From contig JBECUI020000025.1 in NCBI GenBank assembly GCA_040954595.2, positions 419,406-483,405 on the forward strand: a stretch of DNA of 64,000 bases, read 5' to 3'. The position numbers and the translations under genes are program-made. This DNA comes from Balanoglossus misakiensis (Eukaryota; Hemichordata). How positions within the stretch are numbered: position 1 is the first letter of the stretch; every line of letters starts with the position of its first letter. Shown here piece after piece: positions 8,422 through 17,076 of the stretch. The notes beneath the pieces are model-generated. The model did no database searches. It had not been told where the DNA came from and was given only the letters and a program-made list of their open reading frames with translations.

Positions 8422-9282
8422 TTATCCCTTTACGGAACCAAGTGTTAACCCGGAAATGAGCCAACGAGAGGAAAGAAGGAAGAGCAACATAATTGGTACC
8501 GATACCATAAGCGAGGCGGCTGCAAACTGCCCCCACTGTGTTTGATACTGGGCAACCATTCGTTGTAATCCCAAAGGCCAGGTAGCAAACTCCGGCTTCT
8601 GCAACATAATACGTGCCAAGAGAAAATCGTTCCAAACTTGCGTAAAATTAAAGAGAAAAGCAATAGCAAGTGCCGGTGTGGAGAGGGGTAAAATAACACG
8701 AAAAAAACTACCCATCGGTCCAAGACCGTCAATCATGGCTGCCTGCTCCAGTTCTCGAGGGATTGTATCGTAATACCCCTTGAGTATCCATATCGAAAAC
8801 GGAATTGCTCCCACTGAATAGGCAACTACAATACCACGCCAGGTATTAATTAAGCCTAACCGTGCTGAAAGAATGTAGATGGGAACCATAAGCATCGCGG
8901 CAGGAATCATTTGAGTAGCAAGAAGGAGTATCAATCCTGCCTTCCTTCCCGGAAAACGCCAGCGAGAAAAGGCATAGGCTGATGTTGAAGCAATAATAAT
9001 ACCAATAATCGAGGTCGTAACTGTTATTATCAGACTATTCCATAACCAGAGAAGAAAGTCCTTTTCAAACAGAACTACTTTGTACTGATTAAGATCAGCA
9101 TCGTCGGGAAGGATAGAGAGGGTTGCCGTCAGTAAGCGATTCCCAGGACGCAGAGAAACTCCAACAATGCGGAGAATGGGATAGACCGCAATAAGACAAC
9201 AAAGAATAAGAGCAAGATGTACGAAAACTCGTTTAATAATGCTATCCCTGTCTAACGATGATTTATATAAATGACGTCTCAT
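8422..9282 (-). CDS. Sugar ABC transporter permease, MalG type
   Basis: Inner-membrane permease of the carbohydrate uptake family 1 (CUT1). Its 286 residues carry about six membrane spans, starting with FVHLALILCCLIAVYPILRIVGVSL. The cytoplasmic EAA loop that docks the ATPase is EQAAMIDGLGPMGSFFRVILPL (about 190-211). The start overlaps the malF stop (ATGA), so the pair is translationally coupled. The sugar cannot be deduced. No ATPase gene is in the cluster; CUT1 systems often borrow a shared MsmK/UgpC-type ATPase encoded elsewhere. Confidence 0.92.
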   Translation of the reverse strand: MRRHLYKSSLDRDSIIKRVFVHLALILCCLIAVYPILRIVGVSLRPGNRLLTATLSILPDDADLNQYKVVLFEKDFLLWLWNSLIITVTTSIIGIIIASTSAYAFSRWRFPGRKAGLILLLATQMIPAAMLMVPIYILSARLGLINTWRGIVVAYSVGAIPFSIWILKGYYDTIPRELEQAAMIDGLGPMGSFFRVILPLSTPALAIAFLFNFTQVWNDFLLARIMLQKPEFATWPLGLQRMVAQYQTQWGQFAAASLMVSVPIMLLFLLSSRWLISGLTLGSVKG

Positions 9283-10310
9283 GAAGACCTCTCAAATTGT
9301 ACATCCGGTTTACTAATATGCAGATACAGAATCGTAAACAGAACAAGAATCAGAAAAATAACAATAGCAAATGCCGATGCAAACCCATATCGGTTGTACT
9401 CAAAGGCAGCCCGAAATAAGGCGGTTACAAGAATATCGGAACTCTCCAGTTCCTGCTGATTGATAAAGTAGGAGACGTTGAAGTTATTAAATGTCCATAT
9501 AATACCGAGTATCACTGCCGGCGTAAGAATCGGTTTTAATAGAGGGAGGGTTATGTACCGAAAGCGCGTTGTTCTTTTCGCTCCGTCCATCTCTGCCGCC
9601 TCGTAGTATTCCCTGCTAATACTCTGCAATCCGCCTAGCAAAACAACCGACATAAAGGGAACCCCCAGCCATATGTTTGTAATGTTTATAGCAAAAAAGT
9701 TCCAGAAGGGGTCCGACATCCATGCAATCGATTCCAAACCGAGGCTCTGTAAGAGTGCATTGATGTACCCATACTGATAATTAAACTCACCACGGAAAGA
9801 CATAACGGCTATGACCTGCGGAACTGCCCAGGGCAAAAGGATAATAGTACGATATACACCGCGCATCTTCATTGGGCGGTTTAACAACATGGCAATGCCA
9901 AGACCAAGGGTTGTATGCGCAGTTACCTGAATGCTTGTCCACAGTACCGTACGCAAAAGAAGTGGTGCAAAGGTCTGCCGCTTTAATATTGGTTCGGTAA
10001 AAAGAATCTGTATGTTGTGAAAAAATTCCCCTATCCCTACCGTCATTCCGCGTTCCGGGGTAAAGCTACGGAGACTCATATTACTAAAGGCGAGATAGAT
10101 GTTATATATAACCGGATAGATAACAAGAATAGTTATCCCTATCGCTGCCGGCGTAATGAGCATGATCGGTAATGCATGCTTCGTATGCAGACAGCGAACA
10201 AGGACAACATAAAGAATAGACTCCAGTCCGACAACAAATACTACAATAAAAAGTACTGTTGTACTGACTTCGGAAAAACTATCTGATAATATCGCTATAT
10301 ACTCAGACAA
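9279..10310 (-). CDS. Sugar ABC transporter permease, MalF type
   Basis: Partner permease of the MalG-like protein, 343 residues. It has an N-terminal hydrophobic segment (VLFIVVFVVGLESILYVVLV), a second segment (IMLITPAAIGITILVIYPVIYNIYLAF), a periplasmic loop, and a core of membrane spans. The EAA loop reads EYYEAAEMDGAKRTTRFRYITLPLLKP. Order and spacing (malE, 13 bases, malF, 4-base overlap, malG) are those of a CUT1 operon. Confidence 0.92.
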   Translation of the reverse strand: MSEYIAILSDSFSEVSTTVLFIVVFVVGLESILYVVLVRCLHTKHALPIMLITPAAIGITILVIYPVIYNIYLAFSNMSLRSFTPERGMTVGIGEFFHNIQILFTEPILKRQTFAPLLLRTVLWTSIQVTAHTTLGLGIAMLLNRPMKMRGVYRTIILLPWAVPQVIAVMSFRGEFNYQYGYINALLQSLGLESIAWMSDPFWNFFAINITNIWLGVPFMSVVLLGGLQSISREYYEAAEMDGAKRTTRFRYITLPLLKPILTPAVILGIIWTFNNFNVSYFINQQELESSDILVTALFRAAFEYNRYGFASAFAIVIFLILVLFTILYLHISKPDVQFERSS

Positions 10311-10323
10311 ATACGATTACAAC

Positions 10324-11556
10324 CTACATAGCACGTATGCCGGCTTCCGCTGCTTCCTGCATGCCCGCTGCTGCCTGCTGGGGCGTAGAACTCCCGGCAA
10401 GCACCGCATTTAATTCAGGCTTCATTGCATCCCATATTGCACGCATTTCCACGACAGACGGCATAGGAGTACCAAACTGAACCTGTGCAGCTGAATTTCT
10501 GAGTATCTCATCTCCTGCTCGTACTACATTTGAATCCAGAACTTGCAATAATGCGGGAAGTCGCTTAAAGGTGTTGAGCATCTCTATCTGAATTGCCTCA
10601 GATGTAACAAAGGCAATAAACTGCTTAATTGCTTCACGTTTTGCACCTACAACACCATCAGCTACCATGAAGTACTTACCGGATGTATAGGGTGCCGGAT
10701 ACAGACCCGTTTCCGAAGATGCCGGAAGCGGCGCAACGGCGAAGTCATCGCCAAGTACACTGCTGTAATCGCCTAATGCCCAGTCCCCGTTTATAATCAT
10801 GCCTGCCTTGCCTTCCTTAAACAATGTGTCCATAGTACTGTAGTCAGACTCGGGAGGAACAATTTTATGTGTGTACTTCAAGTCGTAGAGGAACTGTAAG
10901 GTCGAAACCATAGCTCTGGTATTAAGTGTTGGGGTTACCCCGTCCTCGGCAAATACCTTTCCGCCAAAGGCACCTAGCCAGGGTACAAGCCAGAATGGTT
11001 CTAACTGATTGTACACTAATCCGTAGGTATCTCCACTCGTCAAATTCTTTCCCATACGGATAAACTCTTCGGTGTTGGTCGGAGCTACTTCCACAAGTTT
11101 CTTGTTATACATAAGCATAAGATGATTACCGCTGGATATTGGAACGCCATAGATTTGACCATCAAAAGCGACTGATTCAATAAATGCATTGCTGTCATAG
11201 AGATCATCAACTGGTGATATTAATCCGGCTGCGGTAAAAGGACCGGCATGGTCATTAACTGTCCATAATAATTCAGGCGGAGTACCGGCAAAACTTGCTG
11301 TCTGGAAATCCTCTCGCAAAGCCTCGGTATCTTTCGTTACCGTCTCAATGGTAATGCCCGGATTGTCTGCCATAAAACGATCGGTTAGATCAACTATCCA
11401 GTTATATACCCCTTCCGATTCACCTTCCTGCGTCCATAGAACAAAGTGCACTGCCCCATCGGAAGCGGCTGCATCTTCTCCTGAACCACCCATTTGCACA
11501 AGTAAAAAAATTGCAAGAGTAAACATGCAAACTGAACGTATAATATTATTCATCAT
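10324..11556 (-). CDS. Sugar-binding protein of the MalEFG-type ABC transporter
   Basis: Extracytoplasmic solute-binding protein family 1, 410 residues from the ATG at 11556, chosen because a GAGGGGGG ribosome-binding site lies just upstream; a longer frame to 11586 has none. The signal peptide is MMNNIIRSVCMFTLAIFLLVQ. There is no lipobox cysteine at the expected cut site, so it may be free in the periplasm. Family marks are VHFVLWTQEGE, PELLWTVNDHAG, MINGDWALGDY and the C-terminal QAAAGMQEAAEAG. It leads the minus-strand operon with the two permeases. Confidence 0.9.
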   Translation of the reverse strand: MMNNIIRSVCMFTLAIFLLVQMGGSGEDAAASDGAVHFVLWTQEGESEGVYNWIVDLTDRFMADNPGITIETVTKDTEALREDFQTASFAGTPPELLWTVNDHAGPFTAAGLISPVDDLYDSNAFIESVAFDGQIYGVPISSGNHLMLMYNKKLVEVAPTNTEEFIRMGKNLTSGDTYGLVYNQLEPFWLVPWLGAFGGKVFAEDGVTPTLNTRAMVSTLQFLYDLKYTHKIVPPESDYSTMDTLFKEGKAGMIINGDWALGDYSSVLGDDFAVAPLPASSETGLYPAPYTSGKYFMVADGVVGAKREAIKQFIAFVTSEAIQIEMLNTFKRLPALLQVLDSNVVRAGDEILRNSAAQVQFGTPMPSVVEMRAIWDAMKPELNAVLAGSSTPQQAAAGMQEAAEAGIRAM

Positions 11557-11607
11557 AAGTCCCCCCTCGAAAATAGTATCACGCATTGTAGCATATTATA
11601 TCGTTCA

Positions 11608-11627
11608 TTGCAAGAGTATGCTTGCAA
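11608..11627. promoter_or_regulatory. Perfect inverted repeat between malE and the YHS gene, possible operator
   Basis: TTGCAAG and CTTGCAA flank six bases. The repeat lies in the 103-base divergent gap between malE (minus strand) and the YHS-domain gene (plus strand), and its right arm holds the -35 box of the YHS promoter. A regulator bound here could affect both directions. Confidence 0.5.
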
Positions 11628-11650
11628 CAGCGCTAAAAATATGATATTAT
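11622..11650 (+). promoter_or_regulatory. Promoter of the YHS-domain gene
   Basis: TTGCAA (11622-11627), a 17-base spacer and TATTAT (11645-11650). The start codon at 11660 is nine bases after the -10 box, with no ribosome-binding site, which suggests a leaderless mRNA. Confidence 0.6.
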
Positions 11651-11659
11651 TGTTTTTAA

Positions 11660-12151
11660 ATGAAAGATACATCCTTGAACGCTTGCAAAGGCATTTTCTT
11701 CTGCATATTGCTGTTAACATTGCTGTTGATCTGTATCCCTCTTTCGGCACAACCAAATGATGCTGAATTACAGTTGAAAGATGACTACGCTATTGGCGGG
11801 TACGATGTAGTGGCATATTTTACAATGCAAGAAGCAGTGCCGGGAAATGCATTGTTTCGTCATGAATGGGATGGAAAGATATGGCTGTTTAGCTCCGAAG
11901 AGCATAGGGTTCTGTTTCAAGAAAATCCCGACACCTACGCTCCCCAGTACGGTGCGTACTGTGCATATGCTATGGCACATAACTACCTTGCACCCATCGA
12001 TCCGGAGGCATGGAATCTGTACGAGGATCGATTATATCTCAACTTTAATACGAACTATCGAGATAAATGGCTGGAGAAAAAAGTGGAATATATTCAAGCA
12101 GGAGATGCGAACTGGCTGGTTAAAAAAGAAGAAATTCAAACATCACCATGA
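11660..12151 (+). CDS. Secreted YHS-domain protein
   Basis: A 163-residue protein with a signal peptide (GIFFCILLLTLLLICIPLSA, cut before QPNDAE) and a YHS-type domain: YAIGGYDVVAYFTMQEAVPG, FRHEWDGKIWLFSSEEHRVLFQENP and YAPQYGAYCAYAMAHNY. Known YHS proteins of this architecture are periplasmic and often linked to metals, but no metal ligand set can be assigned from this sequence alone. It is the last gene before the AT-rich region. Its 3' four fifths (from about 11734) is duplicated at 19630-20047. Confidence 0.85.
   Translation: MKDTSLNACKGIFFCILLLTLLLICIPLSAQPNDAELQLKDDYAIGGYDVVAYFTMQEAVPGNALFRHEWDGKIWLFSSEEHRVLFQENPDTYAPQYGAYCAYAMAHNYLAPIDPEAWNLYEDRLYLNFNTNYRDKWLEKKVEYIQAGDANWLVKKEEIQTSP
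11734..12151 (+). repeat. Direct repeat (copy 1) of the YHS gene body
   Basis: About 418 bases, nearly identical to 19630-20047 at a constant offset of 7896 with no gaps that I see. The repeat ends exactly at the stop codon in both places. The two copies bracket the whole nucleoside-uptake cluster. Confidence 0.9.
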
Positions 12152-12252
12152 ATAAACTTTACTGACTTATGGAATACCTATATTAATTGGGGTCGTGGAT
12201 TCTGATTACAAAATACAGACTATCCAAATATTTTTTTGAAAGTATCCACAGA

Positions 12253-12501
12253 CTACCTAAACCCATCTATATATGTACCACCTTCAGGAGCATATACACT
12301 TTCAAGCGTTATCGCACCAGAATATCCATCGTCCTTAAGAGCCCTTGCAATCGGTTCCAAATAGGGTCTCATCTCCCCTTCTCCTAAAGGACAGCAAGTA
12401 ACCTCTGCCTTAGGAATGTCGACAGTAACATCTTTCATATGAATATGTCCAAGAACATCTTTTATCTCATTGAGGGACGATTTTTTTCTAACATATCTTT
12501 C
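12253..12501 (-). pseudogene. Remnant of a sugar-phosphate isomerase/epimerase (TIM-barrel) gene, 3' end
   Basis: The open stretch encodes DVLGHIHMKDVTVDIPKAEV, then PLGEGEMRPYLEPIARAL and GYSGAITLESVYAPEGG, the C-terminal pattern of xylose-isomerase-like TIM-barrel epimerases (metal-site HxKD, PLGEG, ITLE). Everything upstream of about 83 residues is missing, and a stop precedes it. The neighbouring bases up to 12623 hold no other gene; a short frame reading GSITYPNGYVKEIQVLLV may be more debris. This is the first item in the AT-rich region. Confidence 0.65.
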
Positions 12502-12623
12502 TTAGTCGCTAGCATGAGTGCAAGTGTTCCGTTTTCGGCTCCACTTAAACTAACAGAACTTGAATTTCTTTTACATAGCCATTGGGATAAGTGATTGAAC
12601 CAAAGTTAAGTATTTTTATTTTC

Positions 12624-13574
12624 TTAATTCCCAGAATCAATCAAAGAGTCTAGCTTCTCTAGGTTTTTTACTAATAATTCAATGAACTGATCTCTTTTAA
12701 CATCAATCAGTACATTTACATTTGGAGGATTTTCCATAATTTTTCTATTATCTGCAACTGTCATCCCTCTAGTAATGCTTCCTTGAGTCTCCACTTTTAT
12801 TGAGTGTTTTGTAGATGTAAATAACTCAGGAGCAATCAGCCAGACTGCAGCACAGGGATCATGCAGGGCACTTCCATCATATCCGAATTTTTTTGAATAT
12901 ATTGAATAAAAGTCTAATAGTTCTGCTGTGAATTTTGACGCTCTACCCTTATCTCTTAACTTGTCCCATTCCTCTTTATATATCATGGCTTTATCAGTTA
13001 CATCCAACCCACTCATAGTAATTGGCACACCAGAATCATATACAACTTCAGCAGCCTCGGGATCAACGTATACATTAAACTCAGCAGCTCTAGTAATATT
13101 TCCTCGAATTAGACCTCCACCCATGAATGATATCTCTTGGATATTATCTTTTATCGAAGGATTCTTCATAAATAGCTTTGCTAAATTTGTCAGAGGACCA
13201 AGTGCCAAAATTGTAATTTTTTCAACACTCTGAAGAATCAATTCTTCCATAAAAATTACACCATTTTTTGAAACAGGCTTTATTGAAGGTTCAGATAAGA
13301 CTGGTCCATCCATCCCAGTTTCTCCATGAGCTTCGGCTCCAGTCTCCAATTCTCTGTTTAATGGTTTAGATTCACCCATTGCAACAGGTATATTACTTTT
13401 TGTCAGCTCTATGATTTTTAACATATTGTTAGTAACTTTTTCCAAGGACTGATTCCCAGCGACTGTTACAATTCCAAGAATTTCAAATTCTTCAGGCATA
13501 GCCAGCAAAGACATTATTGCCATAGCATCATCATGACCCGGATCTGTATCTATAATTATTTTTCTTCTACTCAT
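12624..13574 (-). CDS. Inosine-uridine-type nucleoside hydrolase
   Basis: Cleaves the N-glycosidic bond of ribonucleosides to free base and ribose. At 316 residues it matches the family. The calcium-binding signature DTDPGHDDA (9-17) is near the N terminus. FMGGGLIRGNITRAAEFNVYVDPEAAEVV contains the conserved Asn and Asp, and HDPCAAVWLIAPELF is the C-terminal calcium ligand and active-site segment. The start overlaps the stop of the upstream permease gene (ATGA), making it the last gene of a nucleoside uptake operon. Base preference cannot be read from sequence. Confidence 0.93.
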   Translation of the reverse strand: MSRRKIIIDTDPGHDDAMAIMSLLAMPEEFEILGIVTVAGNQSLEKVTNNMLKIIELTKSNIPVAMGESKPLNRELETGAEAHGETGMDGPVLSEPSIKPVSKNGVIFMEELILQSVEKITILALGPLTNLAKLFMKNPSIKDNIQEISFMGGGLIRGNITRAAEFNVYVDPEAAEVVYDSGVPITMSGLDVTDKAMIYKEEWDKLRDKGRASKFTAELLDFYSIYSKKFGYDGSALHDPCAAVWLIAPELFTSTKHSIKVETQGSITRGMTVADNRKIMENPPNVNVLIDVKRDQFIELLVKNLEKLDSLIDSGN

Positions 13575-14500
13575 TTTGATTCCTTTAATCTACCTTTTTT
13601 TCTGGTATGTGAAATTGCATATGCAGATAGGCCGATTAAAGTACCCCAATATGGGAGCGTATTAAGAAGTTCTGCCGGGATATTTACAATTTGCAATGTG
13701 TTCGAGAGTGCATCTGTCATTCCAAAAATGAAAGCTGTAATCGTGGTTTTTAATACGGATCCTCCTCCCATAGCTTCAGAAGCGAGTGCTATCCAACCTC
13801 TTCCTGCCGACATATTCCTTGAAAACCATGAAACATAACCCATTGAGAGAAATGCTCCACCTAAAGAGGCCAATACACCACTTAATATCAAAGCAAGGAA
13901 TTTGATTTTATATACATCAATGCCAACAGATTTTGCAGCATCAGGATTTTCACCAACTGCTTTAATCCATGCTCCCAATGGTGTGTGTTTTAATAAATAC
14001 CAAACACCAAGAACTGCAATAAAACATATGTATGTGAGAAGATTATGACCTGAAAAGATTGGACCTATAACAGGAATATTCTCAAAGAGATGAATGTTTA
14101 TTTGGGGAAAAACTTTACTGGGCAAAGAAGCAGATGTTCCTTTATCTCCAGTTACAAGATATAGGATAAAAATCGATCCGCCATCAGCAAAAAGATTGAT
14201 TGCTATTCCTCCGAGAATAATATGTGTTTTCAATTTTAGAGTGAACCATGCCAGAATGGATGAAATCATAATTCCGACAAGTATAGCTCCGATTAATCCG
14301 ACTAGAACACTTCCTGTAAAGCTACTGAATATGACACCTCCCAGAGCTGCAAGTAACATTATTCCCTCTAGCCCAATATTTACAATTCCAGCTCTATCTG
14401 AAATTAGTGCTCCCATTGCAGCAAATATAATAGGTGTACTAACTCGAATTATTGAAAATGCAAAATCTGATGTAAAAATTAAATCTGTAAATATATTCAT
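13571..14500 (-). CDS. Nucleoside ABC transporter permease, NupQ/YufQ type
   Basis: Integral membrane permease of 309 residues from the BmpA-linked nucleoside/simple-sugar ABC family. The signature near the N terminus is ISDRAGIVNIGLEGIMLLAALGG; later come VGENPDAAKSVGIDVYKIKFLAL and GRGWIALASEAMGGG. It overlaps both neighbours by four bases. It pairs with the permease at 14497-15540. Confidence 0.92.
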   Translation of the reverse strand: MNIFTDLIFTSDFAFSIIRVSTPIIFAAMGALISDRAGIVNIGLEGIMLLAALGGVIFSSFTGSVLVGLIGAILVGIMISSILAWFTLKLKTHIILGGIAINLFADGGSIFILYLVTGDKGTSASLPSKVFPQINIHLFENIPVIGPIFSGHNLLTYICFIAVLGVWYLLKHTPLGAWIKAVGENPDAAKSVGIDVYKIKFLALILSGVLASLGGAFLSMGYVSWFSRNMSAGRGWIALASEAMGGGSVLKTTITAFIFGMTDALSNTLQIVNIPAELLNTLPYWGTLIGLSAYAISHTRKKGRLKESK

Positions 14501-15540
14501 CTCTCAGCCGCCTTAAGTAGTTGTCTCTGTCTCCAGTAAAATAAAAATCTTTCTGCAGAAACCAGTAGGATTATTACGGCCTGTACAATTGATACCATTT
14601 CAGCTGGAACATCGCTTTGCCATGCCATGATATCTGCTCCAATTCTGATGTAGGCAATGAATAGTGCTGCCCCAAGGACGGAAAGAGGCTTATTCCTTGC
14701 CAATATTGCAACAAGAGCCCCATCAAAACCAAGTCCAGGAAGTGATGCCCACCTGAATCTGTTATACATACCTAAAACTTCAACAGAACCACCAAGTCCA
14801 GCCAATGCTCCAGCAATTAGATGTGCAATGAGAATGAGTTTTACAGAACTAAAACCAGAATATTCTGTATAACTTTTGTTCATACCAAACAGTTTGAGAA
14901 TGTATCCCCATTTAGTGTGATTAAAGAATATATAAACAAGAGCTACTGCGACTAAACAGATAATAAGACCTATATGTATTCTTGTACCGGGAAACAACAG
15001 ATTTAATCTAGCAGTATCGGCAAATTTCAATGATGCAATTTCTGTAAGATTCTTATCTCTTATATAATAATTTAAAAAATATAGACCGACTCCTGCTAAA
15101 ATACTATTAAGCATAAGGGATGATACCAACTCACTGGCATTCCATTTTGCTTTTAAGATTCCCGGAATAAAAGCCACTGTCATTCCGACTAAAACTCCAA
15201 GGAAAATTCCCACTATTGGATGAAAAAATTTTGATTGTATAGGTAGCAGTACTGCAATAAATGCAACTGTCAGTCCACTAATATAAAAGATTCCTTCTGC
15301 ACCTAAATTAAATAGATTTGCCCGAAATAGAATTGCAGTTGATAATCCGGCAAAAACTAATGGTATCATCAATTCAATTACATTACCCATATAACGCATA
15401 TGTTTGAATGGACCCAATAGAAGTAAACTCATTGTCTTTAATGGTGTTTCACTGACAAATAGAATTAGCAAAAAAGCCAATCCCAATGCAATCAGGATTG
15501 CCAGCAGTGTTCTGACTCTATTAAATGACTGGTCTTTCAT
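14497..15540 (-). CDS. Nucleoside ABC transporter permease, NupP/YufP type
   Basis: Second permease of the nucleoside transporter, 347 residues. Family features: TAILFRANLFNLGAEGIFYISG (the NLG-EG box of the P subunit), AKWNASELVSSLMLNSI and GLGFDGALVAILARNKP. About nine hydrophobic segments are visible. Four-base overlaps with the ATPase upstream and the Q-type permease downstream show tight coupling. Confidence 0.92.
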   Translation of the reverse strand: MKDQSFNRVRTLLAILIALGLAFLLILFVSETPLKTMSLLLLGPFKHMRYMGNVIELMIPLVFAGLSTAILFRANLFNLGAEGIFYISGLTVAFIAVLLPIQSKFFHPIVGIFLGVLVGMTVAFIPGILKAKWNASELVSSLMLNSILAGVGLYFLNYYIRDKNLTEIASLKFADTARLNLLFPGTRIHIGLIICLVAVALVYIFFNHTKWGYILKLFGMNKSYTEYSGFSSVKLILIAHLIAGALAGLGGSVEVLGMYNRFRWASLPGLGFDGALVAILARNKPLSVLGAALFIAYIRIGADIMAWQSDVPAEMVSIVQAVIILLVSAERFLFYWRQRQLLKAAER

Positions 15541-17066
15541 ATTTTCAAATCTTTCTGTTTTAAACCGAGCATATATAAACCTAGCTCCTTTTCATTCAAA
15601 TCTGAGATATCATCAAACCGTGCAGTAACCTTCCCTTCAAACATGACGATTACACTTGTGCACAAAGCCAAAATCTCATTCAAATCTGCAGAGACCATTA
15701 ATATAGCTGTATCTTTCTGACTTAATTCGACTATTTTGTGATGGATACTTTGAGCTGCTCCAACATCAACACCTCGTGTGGGCTGATCTGCAATTAATAT
15801 TTTTGGAGAATTAGAACATTCCCTGGCGACAACAACTTTTTGAATATTTCCTCCAGAGAGTAAACCCACATGACTATTAACATCCGGGCATAATATCCCA
15901 AACGCTTCAACTTTCTCATGTGCATAATCAGAAATTGCAGCCCTTTTGAGAAAACCATTTTTAGCGAAATCTACATGCTCTATTTGATTTGTAATTAGAT
16001 TTTCCCAGATTGAACCTTGAACTGCACATCCATCCTTCATGCGATCTTCAGGTATGTATGAAACACCCCAGGATCTTACTTTGTGAATACCTTGTGCATG
16101 CAAATCATTATTTCCAATCCGAATAGTACCAGCTGTCATCTTCTCACGCCCTGTAAGAATCTGAATTAATTCTGTTTGGCCATTACCTTCTACACCGGCA
16201 ATTCCCAGTATCTCACCTTGTCTTAGAGTGAAGTTCAAATCATTAAGCAATTTTTTACCGCTATTACTTGACAGAGCTAACTGAGAAACATCAAGAACAA
16301 CCTTCCCAAATTTTTGCTTCTCTTTTTTACTGGTTTTAATTAGATTTTTTCCAATCATACACTTAGAGATCTCTTCTTCAGAGACATCTTTAGTCAAATA
16401 AGAACCTGTCACTTCACCCTTTCTTATGATTGTAACTCGATCACTTATAGCTTTTACTTCCTTAAGCTTGTGAGAAATAAATACAATCGTATGACCTTTA
16501 TCTTTTAATTGTAATAATTCATCAAATAATTCATCGGTTTCCTGTGGAGTTAAAACAGCTGTGGGTTCATCCAATATTAAAATCTTTGCCCCTCGATACA
16601 AAGCTTTAAGAATTTCGATTTTCTGCATCACACCAACAGTTATATCTTCAACTTTTGCTTCAGGATCAACGGGAAGATTAAAACGGGAAGATATTTCATG
16701 AGTCTCTTTTATTGCTCTGTTCTTATCTATTTTCGTATATGAAGCAGGCTCTATTCCCAGCACCAGGTTTTCTGCGACAGTGAAGGAAGGTACCAGCATA
16801 AAATGCTGGTGAACCATTCCTATACCCAACTCTATTGCTTTTTGTGAAGAATTTATCTCAATAGATTTTCCTTTAAAAAATATTTTTCCTCGAGATGGTA
16901 ATTCCATACCGAATAAAATTTTCATTAAAGTAGATTTTCCAGCACCATTCTCACCGCAAATTGCATGAATCTCCCCTTCCTCAAGTGAAAAAGAGATATT
17001 CTTATTTGCGATAACACCACTGGGGTATACTTTTGTGATATTCTCAAGCTTTAGAATTGGGTTCAT
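15537..17066 (-). CDS. Nucleoside ABC transporter ATPase with two nucleotide-binding domains, NupO/YufO type
   Basis: A 509-residue fused double ATPase. Domain 1 has Walker A GENGAGKST (38-46), a Q loop with HQHFMLVP, a degenerate signature VGVMQKIEI and Walker B ILILDEPTA. Domain 2 has the degenerate Walker A GVEGNGQTE, signature LSGGNIQKVVVA and Walker B ILIADQPTRGVDVGA. A canonical first domain with a degenerate second is usual for this family. It sits second in the operon, 10 bases after the binding-protein gene. Confidence 0.93.
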   Translation of the reverse strand: MNPILKLENITKVYPSGVIANKNISFSLEEGEIHAICGENGAGKSTLMKILFGMELPSRGKIFFKGKSIEINSSQKAIELGIGMVHQHFMLVPSFTVAENLVLGIEPASYTKIDKNRAIKETHEISSRFNLPVDPEAKVEDITVGVMQKIEILKALYRGAKILILDEPTAVLTPQETDELFDELLQLKDKGHTIVFISHKLKEVKAISDRVTIIRKGEVTGSYLTKDVSEEEISKCMIGKNLIKTSKKEKQKFGKVVLDVSQLALSSNSGKKLLNDLNFTLRQGEILGIAGVEGNGQTELIQILTGREKMTAGTIRIGNNDLHAQGIHKVRSWGVSYIPEDRMKDGCAVQGSIWENLITNQIEHVDFAKNGFLKRAAISDYAHEKVEAFGILCPDVNSHVGLLSGGNIQKVVVARECSNSPKILIADQPTRGVDVGAAQSIHHKIVELSQKDTAILMVSADLNEILALCTSVIVMFEGKVTARFDDISDLNEKELGLYMLGLKQKDLKI

Positions 17067-17076
17067 ATTACCTAAC

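Noticed and set aside
8381-8635. Upstream extension of the rpsD frame by 85 codons.
   Set aside because: It overlaps malG, and S4 proteins start at MAR; the promoter sits directly before that ATG.
12152-12260. Possible attachment site or tRNA end at the left border of the AT-rich region.
   Set aside because: No tRNA-like sequence and no match with the palindrome or flank at the right border.
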